From contig MNCI01030629.1 of assembly GCA_015680685.1 (NCBI GenBank), forward strand, positions 832-64,831: a stretch of DNA of 64,000 nucleotides, written 5' to 3'. Both the position numbers and the translations under genes were made by a program. The notes beneath the pieces are model-generated. The model made no database searches. It was not told where the DNA came from and saw nothing but the letters and a program-made list of their open reading frames with translations. The stretch's first letter is position 1, and the number at the start of each line of letters is the position of its first letter. Shown here piece by piece: positions 1 to 11,800 of the stretch. This DNA is from Gnetum montanum (lineage: Eukaryota; Streptophyta; Gnetopsida; Gnetales; Gnetaceae).

Positions 1-271
1 TTGCCGTACACAACTTGCGTTCAGGTACAAAGCTGCTCGAATAAAGATCTGTTCACTTAGGGACTCCTACTGCGGGCACATGGAAAATATTCTATCTCTG
101 GAGTGATTAAACTACCAAAGCTTCGCTACTTCTAGCCTAGGATGAGAAATGAGGGGAGCACCGCCTCTTATTTATAGATTTGGCGGTGGACCGCGATATC
201 GCGTNATCGCCTCTTATTTATAGATTTGGCGGTGGACCGCGATATCGCGTACGCGATATCGTGTCTCATCA
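1..271 (-). mobile_element. Partial LTR (Athila-like family), cut by window edge
   Basis: This segment matches the solo LTR at 36355-37416 almost base for base in its U5/R/U3 part: the shared stretch starts TTGCCGTACACAACTTG, passes the TATA motif (TATTTATAG on the plus strand) and ends at ...GTCTCATCA. The LTR runs on the minus strand, so its 5' end (TGATGAGAC) is at 271 and the rest lies left of the window. The U3 carries GATATC palindromes. An assembly gap at 205 has duplicated 43 bp of it. Whether it is a solo LTR or part of an element cannot be told from here. Confidence 0.8.
162..250. other. Single-N gap flanked by 43-bp direct duplication
   Basis: The N at 205 is preceded by 162-204 and followed by an identical copy at 208-250. 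A one-base placeholder between two copies of the same sequence is what is left when overlapping contig ends are joined without merging. The duplication is probably not in the genome. Confidence 0.8.
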
Positions 272-1750
272 AAGGGGATTCGATGCATTTGTGCTGGCCA
301 TTCTCTTGGGTGCTTGGATGCTTTTTCTTGGGTTTTCCGCCATTCTGAAATTGTTCAAATATTAGGAAGCTAAGTAAATAAAAATTAGTCTTTGCATGGT
401 GTGGTTCTCATGCAAAAAAAAAAGAAGAAGTGAGAATTCAAAGCACACCCCTTAGACATAATAAAACAACATGGGCTATAAGCATTGGTTATGGCACTGG
501 AAAGGCATGTTATCCATGCCTGAAGGTTCCCTCTAACTAAGGCCCTTTCTTGCTTCCTACTCCTCCATCTCATTCTCCTTGGGATGGTGGTGACTCTTTG
601 TGGAAGCATTCTTGTTGCTTCAAGTGGATGGATTGGCCAAGTGTATTGATGCAAGGTCACTAAATGTGGTTGGTTTGAGTATGGATTTGGAATAAGCTAT
701 ACTCAATCACATTAACCCTAAAATACACAAGGGACTTTACACAACCTTGTTCTTGGGATTCCATTCCATTCTCTCCTCTTCATCTTTCTTCCCATTTTCC
801 ACCTCATTTTCGATTCTATCATTAGTTTGTTTCTAGGTTGGTGCATTGTTTTTCTTTGGTGAATTCTTGTATGTTAGTTTTTAACTCTTGCTTCCAAATG
901 ACATTCCTAGAGCCTATGGACTCTTTGGTTTGTGGATTTGTCAAGGCATAAAAGGCATGAGCTTGCTTTGGGGAGGACCCACTGGCATTCCTTTTTGGTG
1001 CAATTATTAAGTTCTTTTCCTTAAAAATTTCTTGTAATCAATCATTTCTTGTTTCATCCCCATCCATGACATCCATTTTATTGGCATTGTCATTGTTATT
1101 TTTCCCATCTTTCTTAATCCTCATAATTTTCCATCTTATAGCTACCGAAGGTTCTCTCTTAGTTGTGGGGGCCCTGGCACAAATTTTTCAATCTTTTCCA
1201 TCCACCTAACCCCTACACCTTGGGTAGTCACCAGTGATAAATCTCCGAACCAGTTTTTGCCATAACCACAACTTAGCCAATGCGCTTCATATCGAGGCAA
1301 GGTATCAACTGTATTGTGGATTATCTATACTTGCTCATTTGTGACTATGTTGTGTGTGCAGATGGCGATCATACAAACAATGGACTAGGCTTGGAGGAAT
1401 CACTCAGGATGGACTGAAACTGGAGCGTTTACAAAAGGAGCAAGTCTGGTGGCGTGGCTATGGATAAATAATGAAAGGTGCAATCTTAGCATTAGCGGCA
1501 ACATGCTTCATATTCTTTCTCTCTCTTTCCCTTCAAGCTACCAAATAAAGGCTTGGATGTCATTTATGTATGAGTGTCCACCATAATGGTCATGAACACT
1601 AATGTTGTAATATGCTTATTGATCCATTCACTAGGCACGTCAAGTCTATCATCCCATTCCACTATCAATTGTCAATTAGTCAATAATCCTATACCTTCCC
1701 AGTATTTTGTAAGGAACTTGAGGACAAGTTTTTATTCAGTCATGGGGGTA
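272..1750 (+). mobile_element. 3' internal remnant of an Athila-lineage retrotransposon
   Basis: No intact coding sequence. About 380-660 matches 48960-49290, the spacer after integrase in the Athila element: both contain GAATTCAAAGCACACCCCTT, a run of A-rich sequence and a similar promoter-like segment. Both copies later have GGGGAGGACCCAC (970 and 49655). Near 1360 there is a splice-acceptor-like TGTGTGCAG followed by ATGGC, comparable to the site at 50527-50540. The segment ends in TTGAGGACAAG and a GGGGG purine run just before the LTR at 1751, as expected of a polypurine tract. I read it as the 3' part of an older, truncated copy. Confidence 0.65.
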
Positions 1751-2594
1751 TGATGAACCACGATATTGAGGCCACGATATCGGATCTGCGATATCGAAGT
1801 CTACCATGCGATGTCGGATACCCAATATCGAGACTTGCCTCCTTGCCTATAAATAAGATGCGGGTGCACTTGGTTTTGCATTAGATAGTTAGACCCTTAG
1901 CCAAACTCTTGCCTTTTAACCCTCCCAGAGTTAGAATTATTTCTGCGTGCCTGCAATAGGAGTCATCAAGTGAATGGATCTTTATTCAAGCATTATGTAC
2001 TTGAGCACACCTTGTGTATGGCAATAAAGACAAACTTTATGATAAACCTTGCAGCATCTAGAATAGATTAGTGAATGTTAATTACTATTATTAAATGCTT
2101 TCTTAGTTAATTAATGTTCTCTCTCTCTCTCTCTCTCTCCCCCTCCCTCCCTACAACTCTCCTAAGTAAATACACTCAGTACGATCACTTCGAGCATGCG
2201 TGTAACTCTTGGTAACCAAGTAACGATTAGCATTTGGTAATCCTAGTAGTGTTGCACTAGTTCAGGATGTGTATGACAAGTGAGAACAGATGCTGGCGTT
2301 AGGGCTAGTTAGAACTTAGTTAATGAGTAGTTAAGATAAATTAGTCACTTAGGTATCTCTCTCCTTCCCTATTAGCACAGGACATAAAAACATAAAAGAT
2401 ATAAAAATCATATGCCTCAAGCTTACTTAACCATACAATCATGACATATAAGTAAGTGTGGGAAGACAACGATCAACCAACCCATTCTTGTTCCACAAGG
2501 GCGCACAAGCACTTAGTCCTTGGAATTTGACTAGATTGTGCGTGAAACACTCGTATTTGTATGGTTGAGCGTAGGGGTACCTCGCCGCTCATCA
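1751..2594 (+). mobile_element. LTR, plus strand (probable 3' LTR), 844 bp
   Basis: It starts TGATGAACCACG and ends CCGCTCATCA, giving TG...CA ends. It aligns with the LTRs at 36355 and 41184 through the TATA region (CCTATAAATAAGA), the poly(A)-signal region (GGCAATAAAGA) and the closing GTAGGGGTACCTCGCC. The U3 holds several GATATC-like palindromes. A GGGGG purine run precedes it, consistent with a 3' LTR. No matching 5-bp target duplication is visible on its two sides (gggta against aaaac), so the element to its left is truncated or rearranged. Confidence 0.8.
2117..2153. repeat. (CT)n microsatellite / polypyrimidine tract in LTR
   Basis: About 11 TC dinucleotides (2118-2139) followed by a CCCTCCCTCCC stretch, inside the R/U5 part of the LTR. 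The related LTRs at 36355 and 41184 lack it at this point, so it expanded after this copy diverged. Confidence 0.9.
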
Positions 2595-2836
2595 AAAACC
2601 ATTCTTTTCCATGTTATTTTTGGTGCTTTCTACTTAGTGATTAAGCATGTGATGTACCATGAATTTTCTTACTTATTATTAATATTTTCTTAGTGTTTGA
2701 TATTAGGAAAAAAAAAACTGGTTTTGATTTCAACAACCCTATAATTCATGAAGGGACTTCCTACATGTTGATCCCAACCTTACTCCAACTACAAACTTGA
2801 ACCTATCCTCACTTCCATTTGGTCATCCCCTAGTCC

Positions 2837-3004
2837 TAAGAACCCTTACTTGGGGAATTGTTGGAACCCTAAAAGAATTGTAATATAGTTCAATTAGAAC
2901 TTTATGACTCAACATTGCCTACTAGAATTGAACTCATGACTTTGAGCTTTCAAATTAAGAGTCTTACCACCAAGCTAACACCTCATTGTAAGAACCCCTA
3001 CTTG
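2837..3004 (-). mobile_element. tRNA-derived SINE, copy 1, with ~16-bp target duplication
   Basis: Read on the minus strand the body (2988 to 2853) has a Pol III A-box-like TTAGCTTGGTGG, a B-box-like GAGTTCAATTC, then a tRNA-unrelated part ending GGGTTCCAAC. It is flanked by TAAGAACCCTTACTTG (2837-2852) and TAAGAACCCCTACTTG (2989-3004), 15 of 16 identical. A target duplication of this length is typical of LINE-mobilised SINEs. The same family recurs at 3405, 3814, 4072 and 4531. Confidence 0.8.
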
Positions 3005-3309
3005 TCTACCTAGAAGTGAATTATCAATCCCTTGCATATTGCTCCATACACCCCACTTGTTAAATGTCCTTGCATTAAAACTGACTCCAAGCAAATTTTC
3101 ATTTTTTATGGGGCATTAGGTTCCAAAGAGACCTATTAATTAGTGAAATCAACCAACATCATCACTAATCTTAGTTTTTTGGATGACCAATAGGGTATGC
3201 TTCTTTGCCCATAATAATCTTTAAACTATCTTAGGTATTAAGACCTACAGCCAAACCCCTTCTAGATCAATGCCCTACTCAAACCCTGAGCATTCAACTA
3301 AATCTCAAA

Positions 3310-3412
3310 GAGAGGAGGTGTTGGGGTGGGGGAGGTGTTGGGGGTTGCGGGAGGGTGGGGGAGGGGGGGAGGGAGGGCATGGGGAGAGGGGTGTGGTGGG
3401 GGGTGTGTTCTA
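3310..3412. repeat. G-rich low-complexity tract (C-rich SINE tail on minus strand)
   Basis: About 100 bases almost wholly G and T on the plus strand, with many runs of three to seven G. It sits at the 3' side of the minus-strand SINE at 3405-3556, so in SINE orientation it is a C-rich tail. The plus-strand SINE at 4531 also has a C-rich tail. The G-run spacing fits G-quadruplex folding. Confidence 0.85.
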
Positions 3413-3556
3413 AATCTTGAAATAATTGTAATATAGGTATACCTTGAGATATATAGTTCAATTAGAACTTTATAACTTAGCATTACTCACCAAAATCGAC
3501 TCCATGATTTGGAGCTTTTAAATTAAGAGTCTTCTCACTAGGCTAATACATCATTA
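3405..3556 (-). mobile_element. tRNA-derived SINE, copy 2
   Basis: Minus-strand copy of the family at 2837. It shows AATGATGTATTAGCCTAG at its 5' end, the GGAGTCGATTTTGGTGAG B-box region, and the diagnostic ATATCTCAAGGTATACC block (reverse complement at 3437-3453). The family consensus, read across the copies, has a conserved body of roughly 150 bp. Confidence 0.75.
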
Positions 3557-3813
3557 TTTATTAATAATATTTTTGAGGTCCTACAACCATCCCCTAAGAT
3601 TTAAAAGTTACAAAAATTAAGCTTAAGTTTATAGTAACTTTGTGTTTACCTCTACTTATTAATAAAAAAATTCAAAGTAATTAGCTTTATTGATCATGGC
3701 CCCACTTGGGGAGAAAGACATGGCCTTTGGCTACTTACCATCACTATTACTATCACAATGCCATTGATATGATGTTGCCCATGATGTTGTCTTTTGTCTA
3801 TGGGGGAGAGGAT

Positions 3814-3963
3814 GTTGGAACCAAAAACTTTTTTTTTTTAATAATATTTAACCCTAAGACACATAGTCAAATTAGCTCTATATCTTGGCATTACCTTCCA
3901 AAATTGAACTTATAACTTGGAGCTTCTCAATCAAGAGTTTTACCACTAGATTAACACTTCATG
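3814..3963 (-). mobile_element. tRNA-derived SINE, copy 3
   Basis: Minus-strand copy. Its 5' end is near 3963 (GAAGTGTTAATCTAGTGG), its B-box-like part reads AAGTTCAATTTTGG, and its 3' end at 3814 is GGTTCCAAC, after an internal poly(T) on the plus strand. It is more diverged than copies 1 and 5. Confidence 0.7.
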
Positions 3964-4071
3964 GTTTTTCTTTGCCTATTATGTTCTTAATAACCTTTAT
4001 GAAGGTGAACTCTATATTCCTTTGGTTTAGCTTTTTGCCTTTGCCATGGACACAATTTTTCTTCACCCTTT

Positions 4072-4280
4072 AATAATGAGGTGTTAGCCTAGCAATAACA
4101 CATTTATTTGGAAGCTTGAAGGTATGATTTCAATTTTGATCGGCAATGTTAAGTTATTGGACTATATATCTTGAGGTATACCTATATTAAAATTATTTTG
4201 GTGTTTTACCAAACCCTTGTAAAGTTTTAATTTAACTATATCTTGAGTGTAAAAATTATTAAATTTTTTCAGGTTCCAAC
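4072..4280 (+). mobile_element. tRNA-derived SINE, copy 4 (diverged)
   Basis: Plus-strand copy beginning AATGAGGTGTTAGCCTAG, passing TATATCTTGAGGTATACC and ending AGGTTCCAACC. The A-box region is altered (AGCAATAACAC in place of AGTGGTAAGAC). A short internal repeat of the 3' half makes it longer than its relatives. Confidence 0.7.
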
Positions 4281-4530
4281 CACTTCACTATAAACTAACA
4301 AAACACAAATTAGCGAATGTAAAAATTGTTTATCTATGCCAACACTGTACAAAGGATATTTTACTTATTAATAATATTTTTTTGGCATTTGATACGCCCT
4401 CTTTACAAAAGTTTCAAGTTTTAATAGCCCTCCCCCTAAATTTTTTGGGTACCCTTTGGCTATCTCTTAATATGATGAGGTGTGTTAGTTTTTTCTTTTT
4501 CTTTTTTTTTACTTAATGTAAATCACTTAA

Positions 4531-4658
4531 CAACGAGGTGTTAGCCTAGTGGTAAGAATCTTGATTTGAAGCTCCAAGTCATGGGTTCATTCTTAGTGGG
4601 CAATGTTGAGTTATATATATTGGAGTATACCTATATTACAATTATTTCGGGGCTGCAA
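4531..4658 (+). mobile_element. tRNA-derived SINE, copy 5
   Basis: The clearest copy. The A-box-like TTAGCCTAGTGG is at 4541-4552 and the B-box-like GGGTTCATTC at 4583-4592, spaced as in a tRNA. The tail GAGTATACCTATATTAC is shared with copies 2 and 4. A C-rich tandem repeat follows directly. Confidence 0.8.
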
Positions 4659-4762
4659 CACCAACTATCCTCTTCTCCCCTACACTACCCCCTCCCCCTC
4701 ATAATAAACACACCAACTATCCTCTTCTCCCCTACACTACCCCCTCCCCCTCACAATAAACA
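4659..4762. repeat. 52-bp tandem duplication, C-rich
   Basis: Two head-to-tail copies, 4659-4710 and 4711-4762, differing at about one base. Each contains CCCCTACACTACCCCCTCC. It forms the 3' tail of the SINE at 4531. Confidence 0.9.
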
Positions 4763-4993
4763 CAAAATATAAATCACTTTAAGTTTTTTCTTTTAAAAAA
4801 TTATAATTCTTGAATTAACAAAGAAGAAAATTTGCAAGTTCACATGATTAAATCACAACATGGACACAAACCATATTCTAGTTGATAACTTTACATGAAT
4901 GACAATTGGTTAGCTTACACACTTTGCACCCCAAAAATGTAGGTTCAAACTTAGTACCAACCCCAAGTATACTAAGTACCAACCCCAAGTATA

Positions 4994-5117
4994 CTACCTT
5001 GGAAGCATCTTCCTAGCATGCATATATATATATGTATCAATATCAATTACGTTCTCTACCTTGGAAGCATCTTCCTAGCATGTATATATATATATGTATC
5101 AATATCAATTACGTTCT
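4994..5117. repeat. 62-bp perfect-order tandem duplication
   Basis: Two adjacent copies (4994-5055 and 5056-5117), each starting CTACCTTGGAAGCATCTTCC and containing an (AT)n run. One base differs. A smaller duplication (CCAACCCCAAGTATACTA twice) lies just before it at about 4955-4993. Confidence 0.9.
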
Positions 5118-5167
5118 CAAAGTAAAGACCTCACACGACTTACTCTTATTTTAATTAAAAAAAAAAA

Positions 5168-5562
5168 CATTGTAAAGCCCACCACCAGCATCCACACATA
5201 GATGCCGCACTTGAAATTGTCCTGAAAAAAAATTGTTACATTGATAAGTTTCTAATTTCCCCTGTTTTTAACCACTAACTTGGGGTCCTGGTCTTTCAGA
5301 GGAAATAGCAGCAAGAATGAAGGGACAGGCAGACACAGACGTTACTTACACCTATTTTAATTTTTTGAAAAAAAACATTGCAAAGCCCACCACCAGCATC
5401 CACACATACATAGATGCCACACCTGAAATTGTCCTTAAAAAAAAAAAAATGGTAGCATCGATAATTTTTTAATTTCATTTGTTTTTAACCACTAAGTTGG
5501 GGTCGGGTTCAGGGTCTTCTAGAGGAAATAGCAACCAAGAATCAAGTGACAGGCAGACACAG
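5168..5562. repeat. ~200-bp tandem duplication in the EML upstream region
   Basis: Two diverged direct copies, about 5168-5340 and 5374-5562. Each starts AAAGCCCACCACCAGCATCC and ends with GACAGGCAGACACAGA. The second copy ends about 300 bases before the EML start codon and about 130 bases before a TATA-like motif, so upstream regulatory sequence has been doubled. Each copy contains a poly(A) run of variable length. Confidence 0.85.
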
Positions 5563-5650
5563 AGCTCCCATTAATTGAGCTTCTCCGTTTTATCATCTGT
5601 GAGCTGTGACTGGACGGACCGTTACTATCCCTAGCGCGCTTCTAACACTG

Positions 5651-5701
5651 TTGTTGCTGCTGCTGCTGCTTGTCGTGGCGTCGGCATGTCCCTTATATAT
5701 A
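5651..5701 (+). promoter_or_regulatory. Candidate EML core promoter: TATA-like motif
   Basis: TATATATA at 5694-5701 lies about 160 bases before the start codon inferred for EML, in a region that turns locally GC-rich. A (TGC)n trinucleotide run precedes it at about 5651-5675. The expected transcription start would be near 5725-5735, leaving a 5' UTR of about 130 bases. This is inferred from motif and position only. Confidence 0.45.
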
Positions 5702-5858
5702 CCCGACACTACACCATTAGGGAGCTCAAATACTTGTGCGCGTTGCAGGATTTTTGTCAAGCTTCTTTCGAAGGGGTTTGTTAGCTGAAATATTATTTTT
5801 GGCTGTCGACTGTTAAAGTTTCATCCAATTTCTAGGCGAAGACGCCGAGAATTGAATT

Positions 5859-8800
5859 ATGCACTACAGCCGATCAGACAGCAGCGGTAGGCTCAATCTG
5901 TGCTATGTCTATTTTTTTGAAATATAATTTGTGTTCGCGTTCGTTCTGTTTTCTTTTATTTCATGTTTTTTTCCCTCTGCTCCCACTGTTTCGTACTTTA
6001 CTAGGGTTTCCTTTTTGTGATAGTTTCTTTTAATTTTCATCGTGCGTTCCATTTTCCGCTGTATGCGGCCTGCAACCTGTGACCTTTTGTTTGACGCGGA
6101 GCTGTGTGAGACTCATAAACAAGGGTTTGGGGGAAAATCCGCTGAAAATTTTTAGTCATTTTTGTTGTGGAATCTGTACTGCATTTTTTCTTTTTGGTGT
6201 AACCGCGGAACTTATGTGTGGCATGCAAAGGTTTGGCCAGCTAAACAAAGACGGACATTTTCCCCAAAAATTTTTAGTTATTTTTCTTTTAGAATCCGTC
6301 CTGCATTTTTTCGTATTTTTGCGCAAGCGTCAACCTTATGTACCATGTAAAGGTCTGGGGAGTTAAACAAAGACGGACATTTGGTTGCGTACATTCCTAG
6401 TATCAAAGGAAAACCTTTTCTTAAATTCATGGAAACTGTGGTTCTCTCTTTCCAAAATATTAAGTTTCCGTTGGATGCCATTTTTATTTATTTCATTATA
6501 AAAATGAAAGAACCTTTATGAATTTTCTAAGCCTGTTAGGCCATTCACCAATTCTGTAAATTCCTTGTTCGTTTACATAGAATTTGTTTCTGTTTTGCCA
6601 GTTGTCACTAATCACTCTTTTTTGATACAACTGTATTTCATATGTGCGGTCCAGCTTGCTTTTTTTGAAATAAAATGTTGCTTAATTTGCGATATTAGTT
6701 AAAGATATAGCCATACTTGTTCTTTATGGGTCCAGCTGTTTTGGGAAGCCCAGCCCATACTGCTTTTAGGAGGTATTTGTAACAGAAATGTCGCAACATT
6801 AAGGTTGCAAGAAACTAGATATCAAAGTGTAGCCTAAACACTTTTTTTTTGAAAAAATAGATATGCTTAGCTTACACAGAATGGCAGTCATAACATTGTA
6901 TTGGAATCACAAAGTAATTGCTCATGAACGTGAAGAGAAATAGAATTGCTGAGGAATAACAGTTTTTATTACAGCGGTGGCAAAGTAACTGAACAACTTC
7001 CATTGCAAAACACCATAAAATAGAACATGTTTATTGGAGTGAAAAAAAAAACGTGATTTCACACTACCAGTCAGATGGCATTGAACCTTAATAACTTCAT
7101 AAAGAGGAGGATTTAGGCCTTTTTTTCTCAGAGCATTAAAGTTTAGCACAGTGCTCTGATAAGGACCAAGATTTAGAATTTTCTTTTAACTCCTAATACT
7201 AATATCTACTCAACATTATCTGCTTATATCTACTTAATGTTATATACTTTAGTCTGGTTTAATGATGCATTGAGACATTACATTTAGAACCAAAGTCCAG
7301 TGCAAATCCAAATCTTCTGTTGTTTTCTATTTTGTCATTTTTATTGACTATTTTGATCAGTGAAATAGCTCAATCAGACACCCCAAAAAAACTTCTTTCA
7401 AGATTCAGACACTTAAAACTCCAAAAAGAAAAAACCATGGTAACCTTTACAAGCAGAGTGGACCTGAACAAGCAGAGCCAAGGCTGTGCAGGCAGCTGAA
7501 GAAGTGGACCTGAAAAAGAAGAGTTGACGCTATGCAGATATATGCAGGAATTCTAGTTGAGGCTTTGCAGATACATTTAAGAGTTATATAGTTGGAAGCT
7601 TCAAGAATGAACTGTTTGCAAATCTTTGGTAATGTTGACATGGAAAATATGAGCACTGGTGCCAATCTGATTTAAAATAATTAAAAATCGGTATTGGCTG
7701 GGGAACTCAAGATACAAATTAAAATACATCAAAATTGATTTTTTAATATTACTTACAACTATTGTGAGCATGTGGATGGTACAACCAAAGATAACTTTCA
7801 GTTTGAAAAAAGTGGTATTTAATGTTTCCCTAAATGTGTATCTAGTTGGCATGCATGGTGTGCCAGTACTAGGCTTTGAACTCAATACCTTTCTGTGTAA
7901 GATAATGTGAGCTAACCAACTAGCTAATGGCCCATGCTTATGTGTATCTAGTTTTATTCCTTTAATGTACAACATATGTTTAACTTTTCTCTAATAGATA
8001 ATTGAATGTAGTTTTTAGTGAATGAAAATATTTAATTCAATGGTTTTTAATTAAGTTATTAGTTTCTGGCACATCTAGATGTTAGTCCTGTGCAGTGCCG
8101 TATTTGAAATATAGTTCTTGTCTACTTTTAAAATATAGTACATAAATAGGGTCCTGGAACAATCAGGATCTTAATGGTCATAGATTTAAAGATAATCAGC
8201 ATTAAACTGTCATATGTTGCATATCTCCTGGAACTAGAAATTCCATAAAGGCCTGTTTGGTTGGGTGAATATGAAGATGTTGAATTGGTAGAGATGTTGG
8301 GTTTACAGATTCATGAATCTGAGCAAATCACAACTCCATTGGTGAAATCCAAATAGAATAAAGAAAAAAAAACAAAATAGAATAAAGAAATAAAAACAAA
8401 AGAAATGGTGGGCCTGACATGACATGAATATTAAGATTAATCTAGGTGAACCTCCATGGAATTAAGTGAAACCAAACAATTTTCTAAATATTATGGGTGG
8501 ACTCTGTTGATCCAGCACTTAGAGAATCGGGCAACCAAACATGCCCTAAAACTCTTAAGCTCTTGTTAAATTCTGTGCTGGAAATGGGCACTTGTGTTCT
8601 TTCTGTGCCACTAACAATTCAAAATTATTACATTGTATTAGCCTTGGATCATTCTTCAATGGATGGCTCCTAACAAGGATGCAATCCATTGCAATTTAAT
8701 GAACCATTCCCACTTAATTTTATATTAAGTCAAAACTTTTATTATTTGTACTAATGACAGTAACATTCTTTCATGAATGAGCAAACATTTTTAAAATCAT

Positions 8801-11800
8801 TCTCAATCAATTAAGTGCAGCTTGTGGGGCACCCTACAAAGTGCATATTTGATCCCAAGTGAGTTATGTTGAGATATGCATACATTATACAATCGTTTCC
8901 AGAAGGTGTGGTTTACAGCTTTGTGGTGTTCTCCTACTACTGATATTATGACTACTTCCACTATGACCACAACATGGTGCCATTGAACCGAAAAATAAAA
9001 CATCTTTAAAGACAAAATGAAGAATTTGATAAAGGAATGTAGAGTTTGCACCATTTGCAATTCGGATATCCAAAGCACTTTCAAGAATTAAAATTCTCTT
9101 GTAGCTTCTCTAGTAAGTTTAATAGTGTTGGAGGAGAATGTGCACTGTTGTACAATTTGTAAGGGTAATTTTTGAGTTTTGGGCTCATGCATGTGAATAT
9201 CAATTAAATTGGCATGTGGACTGTGATCACACATGGTCCTAATATATTTTGATGGTTTTAAACAATATGAATTATTCAGTCACAACCACGTGTTGTGATA
9301 CTATGTTGAAATTTTAATGTAAGCTTAGGTTTTAAGCTCATTTAAAGTAAGGAATAAATGAACAATTTGGACCATAATAGATTTATTTCAATTTCTTACT
9401 CATATGGTTTACACACTGAGAGTGTCCCTTTTTTTATACCCTCCATTGATATGTCACATCTCTCGACAAACTGTCATGTCTTTATCAATTACGCCTTAAA
9501 CCATGAATTAATTCCTATGTAAACCATCACAGTTTGAGATTAATATAAAACACTTCACTTTCTTAACATATAAAATAGCAAATGATCAGATGCTGCAAAA
9601 GCAACAGAAAGTTGAGCTGGAGATAAAGTGAAAGTGTCCAACTTATGAAGTATACGAAATTTCAGAGAAAAGCTATCTAGCATGATTGTATAGGAGAATG
9701 TTTTTTTTTAATCATTATTCGAAGTGAAACATCCTTTAGTAGTACTTGTCTTATTAACCATTGGATCCATGGTATGTTTTGCAAGGTGCATTGATTTCAA
9801 TGAAAATTTTCTTGTTAGATATAATACTAAGATTATGTCCTTTCATATTTGCAATTTTTTTAATTATATTGAAATTTCTGCACACAATACATTTACCCGT
9901 GGCTAGTGATTGAGCTAGGTGACTTCAAACAACAATATGCTGATGTTAATCATTAAAAGCTATACAACCCAAAATTCGTAAATGTTTCATTTTGAAGAAA
10001 ATGTAAACCACGCTGATGAGTCTAATGGATCAACCTTTTTATTCAAAATTTTAGTTTCTATGGATGGTTGAATAAGAATAAGTATATCTTACCTTGAGGA
10101 ATGAGCTATAGAAATACAAATTATCGAGGTGAAAAATTTTGCAGTTATTTTTAACTGGGAAATAGTGATTTTGACTTTTAATAGAGAAAATATCACATTT
10201 TCTAATATTACTTAAAAGCATTTTCAAAGCTTGCTTCCTTAAAGAGTTAAGGCATTTCAGATATTTTATAGTAAAATTTTCATGAGGCTCTATTATGTGC
10301 TTTTATACAAATGGATGGAGTGTTGTGTAATTCATTTTCCAAAAGTATTTTGCCACTCCTGAAGTTCTCATTTATTACCAAAAAAACAAAGTGGCGATAC
10401 CACAATCAACAACATTATTGAAGGGTTTATTTTTAGATCTTTACAAAAGGATCATTATGTTTTCATTCAGAATCATTTGCTTTACTTATTTTATTGTCTA
10501 CTATTTTGCTATAATTTTTGCATTAGTTGGAGGTGATAGGTGGTTCAAGTGGTTAGCTCATTGTCTTGTTATGCAAGAGGTTACTAGTTCGGATCATACT
10601 TAAGTCATCGTTATGTTGCTTTATAATTTTTGGTTAGCTCATTGTCTTGTTATGCAAGAGGTTACTAGTTTGGATCATACTTAAGTCATCATTATGTTGT
10701 TTTATAATTTTTATAAACTATCGTGTTGGCTATATGTCATGGTGTATATTTATAGTCATTCTTTTGGGTTTGGGCCCAGCCTACCACAAAAAAATGCATT
10801 AGTTGCATTAAGCCTAAGATATTGGTACCTATTGGATAAAAGACAATCTAAGAGAAGAACATTCAATAGAGAGGCTTTGAGATAAATGAGAATTAAATAG
10901 ATGGATTTTGGGTAGTTGTAGTTTGAGCAACAAGTATTTGATTATATGAGATTTGAACACAATTTTGGGATATTTATAGCCACGTATGATCAAATTTCTT
11001 GGGAATATCTATCGATGAATTCTATGGGTTTGTTATAAATTTATGTAGAGAGGTTGAATATTACTATCTAGCTTTAAGATATGGAACCTTTATCTAGCAA
11101 CGAACACATTCATGATGGCAACAGCATATATTTGGTAGTTTAAGATACCAAATTGGAGCCCCATGAAAATAAAGGGCATGTAATTAATTTTCACTACTTG
11201 TTATTGTTCCAGATGTATTACAATTGAAGACCTTTTTGTAAGGCCTACGAATGATACTCTAAAACTTTAGCAAATATGACAACATTGTAAATAGATCTAG
11301 CAAATAAATATGATAACATTGTATAAATCGTGTCCAAGGCTGATTTTTATAAAAAAATAAATTAAAAGTATTTCACAGGCAGATGTAATATATGATTGCC
11401 CCAAATATATTAGAATTTTCAAATGGAAAATAGTCCATAAATAGATGGGCCCCTATGGTTGTATGTTGCTCCCGTAACTTGTTTATAAATAGGAGGGCAT
11501 TGTATCTCATTTTTAAGATGAAAATAAGCTAAAAAGGAGGCTGAAGCCCTTCACGATTTTTTCACAAACTCTCTTATTCACATCTTACACATCTATCGAT
11601 ATCTCATTATCTCACATCTCTTGAGTTATTTCATATATTTTTCATAAAAAACCATCTGTCAGTCATTATTTCTCATTTGTCACAAAGTATTGGCAAGTGC
11701 CAAAGCTCAAAATCAGATTCATTAGAGTGAAAATTTAGTATTGCCATTGCAAGTTCTGTTAGGTTGTGCCAGGTAACAGTCATAAATTCATATAAAATTT

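Noticed and set aside
2837-4658. tRNA genes
   Set aside because: A and B boxes are present but the cloverleaf stems do not form and long non-tRNA bodies follow; these are SINEs.
5606-5788. 60-codon ORF with a Leu-rich, signal-peptide-like start
   Set aside because: It overlaps the TATA-like motif and 5' UTR of EML, the Leu run comes from a (TGC)n microsatellite, and no splice or homology supports it.
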